A DNA stretch of 6,575 nucleotides, taken from assembly GCA_002372875.1 (NCBI GenBank), contig DFJD01000053.1:1-6575 (forward strand), given 5' to 3'. Shown here piece by piece: positions 1 through 6,554 of the stretch (positions are counted from its first letter, which is position 1; each line of letters opens with the position of its first letter). The notes beneath the pieces are model-generated. The model made no database searches and was not told the origin of the DNA. It was given only the letters and a program-made list of their open reading frames with translations. The stretch comes from Clostridiales bacterium UBA3680. Its GTDB lineage: Bacteria > Bacillota > Clostridia > Lachnospirales > CAG-274. The position numbers were made by a program, and so were the translations under genes.

Positions 1-39
1 ATTGGTGCTATTTCTTCTGTAATACTTGATAAAATATTA

Positions 40-267
40 AGGAAGCGCTGATTAATTCACTTGAAGCAGATTTGAGATAATGTTTTCGCAGACAAGGAAA
101 AGACCCGATGGCATAGCCAGAAGCTACGTAGCGGCTATTTTGCTATGCAAAATAGTCCGTCCCTACGGGATTTGTAACTTTGCGTGCAAAGTTACAAACA
201 TGAGCTTTGACACAGTATGCGGGAACATTAACCAAATATGCGAATGATTAATTAATCAGTGTTTCCT
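40..267 (+). mobile_element. MITE-like structured repeat element, complete copy
   Basis: A 228-bp non-coding element bounded by TA dinucleotides at 38-39 and 268-269. The left terminus AGGAAGCGCTGATTAATT (40-57) matches the inverted right terminus (267-250) at 16 of 18 positions. The same left terminus recurs at 6555-6575, which shows it is a repeat family. Pairing continues inward: 66-68 with 239-241, 70-74 with 233-237, 78-90 with 218-230, 93-97 with 205-209. Inside lie 104-107 with 166-169, a hairpin 135-143/147-155 and a perfect 12-bp hairpin 171-182/187-198. No convincing ORF or transposase is present, so it would need a transposase supplied in trans. A TA target fits IS630/Tc1-mariner-type MITEs (family knowledge), but the TA could instead belong to the element ends. 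The autonomous parent is not identified. The boundary is well supported; the family is not. Confidence 0.8.
171..198. repeat. Perfect 12-bp hairpin inside the mobile element
   Basis: TTTGTAACTTTG (171-182) and CAAAGTTACAAA (187-198) are exact reverse complements separated by the 4-nt loop CGTG. No T-tract follows on either strand, so this is not a standard intrinsic terminator. It is the strongest single substructure of the 40-267 element. Confidence 0.9.
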
Positions 268-278
268 TAACATACAAC

Positions 279-301
279 AAAAAAGGAGAGCTAAGCTCTC
301 C
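279..301 (-). terminator. Intrinsic terminator of the small RNA gene
   Basis: On the minus strand GGAGAGC (301-295) pairs with GCTCTCC (291-285) around a 3-nt loop, followed at once by six T (284-279). This is a textbook Rho-independent terminator. It ends the transcript started from the promoter at 518-546 and would also stop read-through from proC. The mobile element begins only about 10 bp further downstream. Confidence 0.88.
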
Positions 302-511
302 CAAAATTTATCCGAAATGCCGTTCCCATGCTTTCGACACCTAGCAATGCTAGGTGGGTCGCCGCAACGATGCAATCTGCCATCCTCTGCCCAAAGGGAA
401 TTAGCTTGAGGCCCGACATATACACAGTTTATAGGCATCCCGTTTATGTCATGTAGGTTCAAAACGCACGGGTTGGCGGACATTTCAGACTAAAAACATA
501 TTTATTTGACT
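279..511 (-). ncRNA. Stand-alone structured non-coding RNA, possibly raiA-type
   Basis: A GC-rich block in very AT-rich DNA with its own consensus promoter and its own terminator, giving a transcript of about 230 nt. Base pairing seen in the minus-strand RNA: a closing stem 486-481 plus 479-477 with 314-322 (one bulge), continuing as 472-466 with 325-331 and 464-460 with 332-336. A perfect 8-bp hairpin is formed by 356-349 and 345-338, and further hairpins by 450-445 with 420-415 and 411-408 with 387-384. Positions 441-434 can pair with 363-356, crossing the 450/415 hairpin, so a pseudoknot is possible. The only ORF here starts at 483, has no ribosome binding site and reads through the terminator, so I do not call a protein. 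Size and compact branching resemble the clostridial raiA RNA class; 6S RNA is the main alternative, but 6S is a single rod with a central bubble. That it is an RNA gene is fairly secure; the family is a guess from memory. Confidence 0.72.
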
Positions 512-517
512 GTATAA

Positions 518-546
518 ATTATAAACCATTTTGCTATATTTTTCAA
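518..546 (-). promoter_or_regulatory. Sigma-A promoter of the small RNA gene
   Basis: On the minus strand the -35 is TTGAAA (546-541), the spacer is 17 bp and the -10 is a perfect TATAAT (523-518). Transcription should start near 511. The gap from the end of proC (638) to this promoter is AT-rich, with no clear terminator of its own. Confidence 0.85.
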
Positions 547-637
547 CTGTTTTATGTAGTTTTAATATATTTTTAATATTATTTATAGCAATATTTTATA
601 AATACTTTAATTATCATCCCGGTGCATCTAATCTTGC

Positions 638-1453
638 TTATTTCCCTAATTTTTTATCTTTTTCAACAGAGGCATCAACAGCGGCTATAACCGTACTTTC
701 AAAACCTCTCTGTTTAAGGGTGCATACTCCCTCTATTGTGGTTCCTCCGGGAGAGCAGACCTTATCGGCAAGTGCTGCCGGATGCTCTCTTGTTGCAAGA
801 TACATTGCAGCCGATCCCTCAACTGCCCCCGCAGCGATTTCAAGAGCTTTAGCCTTTGGCATGCCCGCCTTTAAAGCAGCCTCGGCAAGCGCATCTATAA
901 ACATATATACATAAGCAGGAGAACAACCTGCAATAGCGGAAAAAACAGCAAATTGATTTTCGGGTACATCAACACAGCTTCCTATTGCTCCAAGAAGGTC
1001 TTTTACCCGATCGATGCTTTCATCCGCGGCATTTTTACCTTTACAAACAGCCGTAACTGATTTACCCACCGCAGCATTTACATTGGGCATTATTCTGATC
1101 ACCTCAATATCATCCCTTCCGGAGCTGTCAGAGAGCATTTTTTCGATTTTTTCACAACCGACCCCTGCCGCCATTGACACAAGGATCGGTTTTGCTTTTG
1201 CAAATTCTTCTGATGCCGCCGAAATAATATTTTCAATCATATAAGGTTTTACGGCTAAAAAAACAATATCACAGTTGTTTATGACGTTTTTTGTATCGGT
1301 AAAAACAGTGCCCGTTTCTTTTGAAAGTGCTTCTCCTTTTTGTGCGTCGCTTCTCGAAAACAAAATATCGGAAGGTGCTGTATCAGAGTGTTTGACCAAA
1401 CCTCTTATAATTGCTCCTCCCATATTTCCGGCACCTATAAAGCCTATCTTCAT
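638..1453 (-). CDS. proC: Pyrroline-5-carboxylate reductase
   Basis: Catalyses the last step of proline synthesis: NAD(P)H-dependent reduction of 1-pyrroline-5-carboxylate to L-proline in the cytosol. The 271-residue length is normal for the family. The N-terminal Rossmann fold starts with GFIGAGNMGGAI (residues 4-15), with AVKP at 67-70 and the MPN motif at 122-124. The C-terminal dimerisation/active-site domain carries CSPAYVYMFIDAL (177-189) and the family signature SPGGTTIEGV (234-243). The start is fixed by AGGAGG five bases before the ATG. It follows nadA by 29 bp with no visible promoter or terminator between, so it is probably the last gene of the nad operon. The short charged tail EKDKKLGK is unremarkable. 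Identification is secure. Confidence 0.96.
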   Translation of the reverse strand: MKIGFIGAGNMGGAIIRGLVKHSDTAPSDILFSRSDAQKGEALSKETGTVFTDTKNVINNCDIVFLAVKPYMIENIISAASEEFAKAKPILVSMAAGVGCEKIEKMLSDSSGRDDIEVIRIMPNVNAAVGKSVTAVCKGKNAADESIDRVKDLLGAIGSCVDVPENQFAVFSAIAGCSPAYVYMFIDALAEAALKAGMPKAKALEIAAGAVEGSAAMYLATREHPAALADKVCSPGGTTIEGVCTLKQRGFESTVIAAVDASVEKDKKLGK

Positions 1454-1482
1454 AGCTTCCTCCTAAATAAAATCACCGTATT

Positions 1483-2514
1483 TTACAGTGAAAGCATATT
1501 TTTAAGTGCAACAAGCGCATTTTCCGTTACACTCTTGCTAACGGTTATCTGCCTTGAAAAATCTCCATCTTCAATTTCTTCAAGAGTTTCAAGAAGATTT
1601 TCCAATGTGGTTTTGTTCATATTTATACAATAACTTTTGTTATCAAGTATATAAACTTTCTTATCGGGATTTTCCCTTGCCACACGCTTGACCAAATTTC
1701 CCTCCGTGCCTATAACAAATTCCGAGCCGGAAGGTGCATTTTTTACGACATTTATAAGATATTCCGTCGAACCGTAACCGTCCGAAATACTTGTAACCTC
1801 GTAGGGACATTCCGGATGTACAACAATTTTTGCATTTGGATGGAGCTGCCTTGCATTTTCAACCATTTCGGGTTTTATCGCATGGTGAACATGACAATAT
1901 CCGTTCCAGAGTATCAGCTTTACATCTTCCTTGGGACAGACATAATCCACCGTACCTTTTATACGGTCGTAGCTTGCCATATTTTCAAGGGGAACCCCCA
2001 TTTCCTTAGCGGTATTTCTTCCCAAATGCATATCCGGAAGGAACAGTATTCTTTTTCCCTGTTCAAATCCCCATTTCATAACCTTCGGCGCATTGCCGCT
2101 TGTTACAGAGGAACCACCGTGTTTTCCGCAAAAGGCCTTTATATCCGCTCTCGAATTTATATATGTTATGGGAATGATACTCTCATCAAATTCCTTTGTA
2201 AGTATTTCCCAAGCTCTTTCAGCCTGTGCTATATCCGCCATATCCGCCATAGGGCAACCTGCACTTTGTGCCGGCAAAAATACGAGCTGATCGTCTTCCG
2301 TAAGCATATCCGCGGTTTCCGCCATAAAATGGACCCCACAAAAAACTATATATTTTGCTCTCTTGTTTTTTTCGGCATATTGTGCAAGCTTAAGTGAATC
2401 TCCTACGAAATCCGCAAGGGCAACGATCTCATCTTTTTGGTAGTGATGAGCAAGAATAAGAAGATCCTCTCCGAGTCTGCTTTTAATTTCCTTTATTTTT
2501 TCCGTTGTTGTCAT
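1483..2514 (-). CDS. nadA: Quinolinate synthase, [4Fe-4S] enzyme
   Basis: Condenses iminoaspartate, delivered by NadB, with dihydroxyacetone phosphate to form quinolinate. It is 343 residues long. Visible motifs: HHYQ (23-26), FCGVHFMAETA (58-68), AGCPMADMAD (85-94), YIN (118-120), SSVTSGNA (135-142), NGYCHVHHAIKPE (204-216), HPEC (233-236) and SYCINMN (294-300). Cys87, Cys207 and Cys296 are the likely iron-sulfur ligands; as I recall it, their spacing matches the Bacillus-type NadA rather than the shorter Thermotoga type. Its ATG overlaps the nadC stop as ATGA (2514-2511), and GGAGG lies six bases upstream inside the nadC end, so translation is probably coupled. An exposed oxygen-sensitive cluster fits an anaerobe, although NadA also occurs in aerobes. 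Identification is secure. Confidence 0.97.
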   Translation of the reverse strand: MTTTEKIKEIKSRLGEDLLILAHHYQKDEIVALADFVGDSLKLAQYAEKNKRAKYIVFCGVHFMAETADMLTEDDQLVFLPAQSAGCPMADMADIAQAERAWEILTKEFDESIIPITYINSRADIKAFCGKHGGSSVTSGNAPKVMKWGFEQGKRILFLPDMHLGRNTAKEMGVPLENMASYDRIKGTVDYVCPKEDVKLILWNGYCHVHHAIKPEMVENARQLHPNAKIVVHPECPYEVTSISDGYGSTEYLINVVKNAPSGSEFVIGTEGNLVKRVARENPDKKVYILDNKSYCINMNKTTLENLLETLEEIEDGDFSRQITVSKSVTENALVALKNMLSL

Positions 2515-3359
2515 ACCTTACCTCCAAATGCCGAATTAAAACTTATATCGAGCACACCCACTCCGTTTGTAAGTGAACCCGAAGAAATGTAATCCACTCC
2601 GCAGCCTGCAAATGAAGCTATGGTATCAAGACTTATTCCTCCGCTTGCTTCGGTTATTATTCCGCTGTTTTCGGGAATGAGCTTTACAAGCTCTTTTATC
2701 TGTTCCGGTGTTCTGTTGTCGAACATGATAACATCGGCTCCGGCTTTTACCGCTTGTTTTACTTGTTCGGCACTTTCTGTTTCCACCTCTATTTTTATCA
2801 TGTGTCCGAGCTTGCTCCTTACAAGTTCGACTGCATTTTCAATCCCACCTGCAAAGGCAATATGGTTATCTTTCAACATTACGCCGTCATAAAGAGCCAT
2901 TCTGTGGTTATAGCCACCGCCTACGGTTACGGCATATTTTTCAAGCATCCTAAGTCCCGGATGTGTTTTTCTTGTATCGCAAACCCTTATTGAACTGTCG
3001 TTAAGAGCTTTTACATATCTATCCGTTGTAGTGGCAATTCCGCTCATAAGCTGCATCAGATTGAGCACGACCCTCTCACAGGTCAGCATGGTTTTTACAT
3101 TTGCTTCCACAACAGCGATTTTATCACCTTTTTTCACTCTGTCTCCGTCTTTTTTCAGAATCTCGACATTAAACTCCTTTGAAAAAAAGGAATAAGTCTC
3201 ACCAATAATATCGGTGCCGCATACAATGCCCTCGCCCTTGGCAAGAAAGACGCCCTTTGACCTCTCATCGGTAAAAACAAGCTCGGCAGACAAATCTCCC
3301 GTACCTATATCCTCATTTAAAAAGCTCTTCAACTGTTCTCTTAAAAGTATCTTGTTCAT
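2511..3359 (-). CDS. nadC: Nicotinate-nucleotide pyrophosphorylase (quinolinate phosphoribosyltransferase)
   Basis: Converts quinolinate and PRPP to nicotinate mononucleotide, CO2 and pyrophosphate, joining the NadB/NadA branch to the common NAD pathway. The 282-residue length is typical. Motifs in order: LNEDIGTGDLS (14-24), VLNLMQLMSGIAT (98-110), DTRKTHPGLRMLEKYAV (128-144), GGGYNHR (147-153), LKDNH (162-166), IEVE (190-193), MFDN (212-215), EASGGI (237-242) and the phosphate-binding ISSGSLTNGV (258-267). The basic residues in DTRKTHPGLR, NHR and LKDNH are those expected to hold the quinolinate carboxylates and PRPP. The start has GGAGG five bases upstream, within the 10-bp gap after nadB. 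The last codons overlap nadA by 4 bp. No anomalies are seen. Confidence 0.97.
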   Translation of the reverse strand: MNKILLREQLKSFLNEDIGTGDLSAELVFTDERSKGVFLAKGEGIVCGTDIIGETYSFFSKEFNVEILKKDGDRVKKGDKIAVVEANVKTMLTCERVVLNLMQLMSGIATTTDRYVKALNDSSIRVCDTRKTHPGLRMLEKYAVTVGGGYNHRMALYDGVMLKDNHIAFAGGIENAVELVRSKLGHMIKIEVETESAEQVKQAVKAGADVIMFDNRTPEQIKELVKLIPENSGIITEASGGISLDTIASFAGCGVDYISSGSLTNGVGVLDISFNSAFGGKV

Positions 3360-3369
3360 TTAGCCTCCG

Positions 3370-4842
3370 TTATTTTACGATATAATGAGCCCCTATGCTT
3401 TCCTTTCTGTCTGCTGCCGCCTTTGCGATAAGATAACCTGCGGTAAGCATATTATAGCGTTCAAGCTCCTCGGTGGTCGTCTTAGTAATATCTATTTTAC
3501 AAAAATCCCTTCCGTCGGGCATAAACTGTTCAAACCATTTGAATATTTCCGACATTTTACTTTCATGTCTTACAATACCCAAAAATTCCATCATCTTCTG
3601 CTTTATTTCGTCCTTTTCGGGCAAAGCCTTGATCTGTGTTGTCACAGGTTCATCTTCAAAGTTTACACTCTTATAGGGGTGAGTCAAAATATAATCGGCA
3701 AGAAGTTTCCCGAAAACTATACCCTCCAGCAGGGAATTGCTTGCAAGCCTGTTCGCTCCGTGTACTCCCGTACAGGCGACCTCTCCTACAGCAAAAAGCC
3801 CCTCTACACTCGTAAGTCCATCACTTGTGGCTTCAACGCCACCCATGTGAAAATGACATCCCGGTGCAACCGGAATAAGTCCGTCATCAACATTGACACC
3901 GTGCTGTTCGCATATTTCCGTTACGGTAGGGAATTTTTTTCTGAAATTTTCCACAGCGGTTATATCAAGAAATATTTCTTCTCCCTTGGAACAATGTGCA
4001 TACACTTCTCTTGCCACCACATCACGCGGAGCAAGGTCCTTCAAAGGATGTACACCTTCCATTATTTTTTTCCCCGCCCGATTCACAAGCACACCGCCCG
4101 CTCCTCGGCAAGCCTCGGACACAAGGCCGTAAGCCTTTCCGTCTATAGTGAGCATGGTAGGGTGAAACTGTATAAATTCGAGATTTTTAAGACGTGCTCC
4201 CGCTCTGTATGCCATTGCAAGACCGTCTCCTGTGATAGTCTCATCATTGCTTGTAGCAGGATAAAGCTGTCCTATCCCTCCCGTTGCAAGAATTGTATAA
4301 TTGGCTTTATATACATTTATTTTGCCGTCATGAGCACGAGTTATAACTCCGCAACACTTTCCGTCCTTTACACGAAGTTCAAGTGCAGGCTCATTCTGTA
4401 TAACGGTAACATCGGTGGTAAGATTTCTTATGAGCTGTTCCACAACTCTGAGACCTGTCTTGTCGCCCCCCGCATGTATTATTCTGTTTAAATGGTGGGC
4501 AGCCTCTCTTCCGAAAAGGAGATTTCCTTTTTCATCGGTATCGAAAACCATGCCCGTATCTATAAATTCTCTTATTACCTCGGGAGCTGTAGAAACCAGT
4601 CTCATAACAGCCTCGGGGTCGTTAAGCTCACAGCCTGCAGCCATAGTATCCTCGTAATGAAGCTGTGCCGAATCTCCTTCGGATAAAGCTACGGATATGC
4701 CGCCCTGAGCCAGAGACGAGTTGCAAGCTTTCTTAAGCCCTTTTGTTATTACCGTAACCTTACGGTGATTTTTGCATAGCTCTCCCGCCACACTGAGTGC
4801 GCCTATTCCCGAGCCAAGTATCAGAATATCCGTTTCAATCAT
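3370..4842 (-). CDS. nadB: L-aspartate oxidase, short C-terminus
   Basis: FAD enzyme oxidising L-aspartate to iminoaspartate, with O2 or fumarate as electron acceptor; fumarate is likelier if the host is anaerobic (inference). The dinucleotide site is ILGSGIGALSVA (8-19). FAD and substrate motifs follow: SSLAQGGISVA (42-52), REAAHHLNRIIHAGGDKTG (112-130), LATGGIGQLYPATSN (185-199), FIQFHPT (223-229), LAPRDVVAREV (270-280), CHFHMGG (329-335) and GVHGANRLASNSLLE (359-373). His227, Arg273, His330 and Arg365 are the likely counterparts of the E. coli substrate-binding His244, Arg290, His351 and Arg386. At 490 residues it lacks roughly 40-50 residues of the usual C-terminal tail, and the common ESRGxH motif reads ESIGAH (481-486). 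GGAGG lies eight bases before the ATG. It is the first gene of nadB-nadC-nadA-proC. Fumarate reductase/succinate dehydrogenase flavoproteins are related, but the operon settles the call. Confidence 0.95.
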   Translation of the reverse strand: MIETDILILGSGIGALSVAGELCKNHRKVTVITKGLKKACNSSLAQGGISVALSEGDSAQLHYEDTMAAGCELNDPEAVMRLVSTAPEVIREFIDTGMVFDTDEKGNLLFGREAAHHLNRIIHAGGDKTGLRVVEQLIRNLTTDVTVIQNEPALELRVKDGKCCGVITRAHDGKINVYKANYTILATGGIGQLYPATSNDETITGDGLAMAYRAGARLKNLEFIQFHPTMLTIDGKAYGLVSEACRGAGGVLVNRAGKKIMEGVHPLKDLAPRDVVAREVYAHCSKGEEIFLDITAVENFRKKFPTVTEICEQHGVNVDDGLIPVAPGCHFHMGGVEATSDGLTSVEGLFAVGEVACTGVHGANRLASNSLLEGIVFGKLLADYILTHPYKSVNFEDEPVTTQIKALPEKDEIKQKMMEFLGIVRHESKMSEIFKWFEQFMPDGRDFCKIDITKTTTEELERYNMLTAGYLIAKAAADRKESIGAHYIVK

Positions 4843-4901
4843 AGCGATATCCTCCGTTTTATTAAAAGATTCCCATAAAATCGTTTTTTTCTATTGTTTT
4901 T

Positions 4902-4929
4902 ATTTTACACCTTTTACAAAAAAATGCAA
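4902..4929 (-). promoter_or_regulatory. Promoter of the nadBCA-proC operon, with an embedded direct repeat
   Basis: On the minus strand the -35 is TTGCAT (4929-4924), the spacer is 16 bp and the -10 is TAAAAT (4907-4902). The start would fall near 4895, giving a leader of about 50 nt. A 7-bp direct repeat, TGTAAAA twice with 2 bp between (4918-4903), covers the spacer and the -10 and could be a repressor site. The 4843-4951 gap shows no riboswitch-sized structure and no strong terminator after cstA, so some read-through from cstA is possible. Confidence 0.6.
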
Positions 4930-4951
4930 GTATATTGTTAAACATTCAAAA

Positions 4952-6382
4952 TCATTTATTTTCCAAAACTTTTGTTCCCAATAACCCGGATTTCCAAAGG
5001 TAAAAAGCAAACAAAAATGCCGCAAATACAACTCCGCAAGGGTAAGCTATGAATTTTGACAATTTAAGCCCTTCCTCTGCCATCAAAATGTATGTAAGGC
5101 TTACTGCGGACATAAAACTTGCCGGCAGAGCTGTTATCAAAGATCCAATCTTATTTTTGAGATTTTTCAAAAGATAGGCGGTAGCCACCCACAGTGCTAT
5201 CATTGCAAGAGTTTGATTGCTCCACGAAAAATATCTCCACAACATGTTGAAATCGAGCTGAGTTAAAATACCTCCCAACGCAAGCATGGGTAAGGTTATT
5301 ATAAGTCTGTTTTTAAAACTCTTTTGGTCAAGCTTTGTCCATTCGGCAACAATAAGTCTTGCACTTCTGAAAGCTGTATCTCCGGATGTTATAGGACAAA
5401 CAACAACTCCCACAACAGCAAGCACGCCTCCTATTTTTCCGAGCAAACCTGTCGATATGTTATAAACAACACCCGAAGGTTGTAACTCTCCGATAGCATC
5501 GTTAAGTCCGCCTGTTGAGCCGTAGAACGCCAAGCCTGCCGCTACCCATACAAGTGCAATAACACTTTCGGTTATCATTGCTCCGTAGAACACCTTTCTG
5601 CCGACCTTTTCGGACATTATGCATTTCGAAATCATCGGCGATTGAGTGGCATGAAAACCCGATATCGCACCGCAGGCTATTGTCACAAACATATAAGGCC
5701 ATATAGGAATACCCTTCGGGTTAAGATTTACAAATTGTATCTCCGGAAGCGAGTATTCGCTTGAAAGTACAATACCTCCTATTATACTTACAGCCATTAT
5801 CATAAGTATTATTCCGAATATGGGATAAAGTCTTCCTATGATCTTATCTATCGGAAGCAGTGTTGCAAGCACATAGTATATAAGAATAACCACCGTCCAA
5901 AAAGTTTTATCTAAAGCTTCGGGTGTCAAACTCGCAATAAGTGTTGCAGGACTTGTTATAAACACGGTACCGCATAAAACAAGAAGAATTATCGAAAATA
6001 TACGCATTACATATTTTGCACCGTTTCCAAGATATGTTCCCGATAGTTCGGCAATGGAGCTTCCTTCGTGTCTTTCTGATATCATTCCGCACATATAGTC
6101 ATGAACCGCACCGCCAAGCACAGATCCGAAAATTATCCATAAAAAAGCAACCGGACCGAATACCGCACCCATAAGCGCTCCAAATATCGGGCCGGTACCT
6201 GCAATATTTAAAAGTTGCACCAAAAAGGCCTTCCATGTTTTCATTGGAACACAGTCGACCCCGTCGTTTATTTCTATAGCGGGAGTAATTCTGTCATCGG
6301 GAGAGAATATCTTTTCAACAAATCCACCGTAAAACTTATAGCCCACAAACAAGACGATCAAACAAAAAATAAAAGTAAACAT
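4952..6382 (-). CDS. cstA: CstA-family carbon starvation protein, peptide/pyruvate transporter
   Basis: Polytopic inner-membrane protein of 476 residues, about a dozen or more hydrophobic segments, beginning with an uncleaved membrane helix (residues 1-16). Family motifs are clear: NDGVDCVPMKTW (39-50), AGTGPIFGALMG (61-72), VLGGAVHDYMCGMISERHEG (88-107), GFHATQSPMISKCI (242-255), and CPITSGDTAFRSARLIVAEW (329-348). E. coli CstA is about 700 residues; this is the shorter form common in Gram-positives, missing part of the C-terminal region. Characterised relatives import peptides or pyruvate by proton symport; the substrate here cannot be told from sequence. The start has AAAGGAG six bases upstream. 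It has its own promoter at 6439-6467 and lies 109 bp upstream of nadB on the same strand, so it is probably a separate unit. No partner two-component genes are in the window. Confidence 0.92.
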   Translation of the reverse strand: MFTFIFCLIVLFVGYKFYGGFVEKIFSPDDRITPAIEINDGVDCVPMKTWKAFLVQLLNIAGTGPIFGALMGAVFGPVAFLWIIFGSVLGGAVHDYMCGMISERHEGSSIAELSGTYLGNGAKYVMRIFSIILLVLCGTVFITSPATLIASLTPEALDKTFWTVVILIYYVLATLLPIDKIIGRLYPIFGIILMIMAVSIIGGIVLSSEYSLPEIQFVNLNPKGIPIWPYMFVTIACGAISGFHATQSPMISKCIMSEKVGRKVFYGAMITESVIALVWVAAGLAFYGSTGGLNDAIGELQPSGVVYNISTGLLGKIGGVLAVVGVVVCPITSGDTAFRSARLIVAEWTKLDQKSFKNRLIITLPMLALGGILTQLDFNMLWRYFSWSNQTLAMIALWVATAYLLKNLKNKIGSLITALPASFMSAVSLTYILMAEEGLKLSKFIAYPCGVVFAAFLFAFYLWKSGLLGTKVLENK

Positions 6383-6438
6383 AACAAACTCCTTTCGTTT
6401 TCTTTATTGTAAATCTTTATTACACTTTTTGTGCTCAA

Positions 6439-6467
6439 ATTATATCACAGATTATTTGATAAAACAA
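6439..6467 (-). promoter_or_regulatory. Extended -10 promoter of cstA
   Basis: On the minus strand the -35 is TTGTTT (6467-6462), the spacer is 17 bp and the -10 is a perfect TATAAT (6444-6439), preceded by TGA as an extended -10. The start is expected near 6432, about 50 nt before the ATG. An inverted repeat AACAA-N5-TTGTT (6463-6477) overlaps the -35 and might be an operator. Confidence 0.78.
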
Positions 6468-6489
6468 TACCTTTGTTAAAAATATGTTT

Positions 6490-6502
6490 GGAACGGTGTT
6501 CC
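6490..6502. promoter_or_regulatory. Operator-like palindrome between divergent promoters
   Basis: GGAAC and GTTCC form a perfect 5-bp inverted repeat with a 3-bp centre (GGT). It lies upstream of both the leftward cstA promoter and the rightward promoter at 6523-6550, a usual place for a shared regulator. The half-sites recall LexA boxes, but the spacing is 3 rather than 4, and it does not fit the CcpA cre consensus. The binding protein is unknown. Confidence 0.35.
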
Positions 6503-6522
6503 CTTTCAAGATTATATTATCA

Positions 6523-6550
6523 TTGACAAAAAGTTTCATATTTGTATAAT
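6523..6550 (+). promoter_or_regulatory. Strong rightward sigma-A promoter reading into the second element
   Basis: A perfect -35 TTGACA (6523-6528), a 16-bp spacer and a perfect -10 TATAAT (6545-6550). The start should fall near 6557, only a few bases inside the repeat that begins at 6555. The gene it serves lies beyond the window, so its transcript would carry the repeat as its 5' leader. Confidence 0.8.
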
Positions 6551-6554
6551 ACTA

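Noticed and set aside
40..267. CRISPR array or riboswitch
   Set aside because: No regularly spaced repeats exist, and the terminal inverted repeats with flanking TA and a second dispersed copy point to a mobile element.
256..483. A 75-codon minus-strand reading frame
   Set aside because: It has no ribosome binding site, lies inside a promoter-terminator RNA unit, reads through the terminator hairpin and stops within the mobile element terminus. Its sequence shows no recognisable domain.
531..914. Plus-strand frame of 127 codons, and similar long plus-strand frames opposite nadA, nadC and nadB (for example 3385-4491)
   Set aside because: They are antisense shadows of clearly identified minus-strand genes, with no ribosome binding site and low-complexity or Cys/Ser/His-rich translations.
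4862..4876. Tiny leader frame (M-G-I-F-stop) upstream of nadB
   Set aside because: Four codons with no ribosome binding site and no attenuator-like hairpin; expected by chance.
4908..4951. Intrinsic terminator after cstA
   Set aside because: There is a T-tract on the minus strand, but the only possible stem before it is about 4 bp and AT-rich.
6490..6502. LexA/SOS box
   Set aside because: The Gram-positive LexA site is GAAC-N4-GTTC; here the spacer is 3 bp, and cstA is not a known SOS gene.
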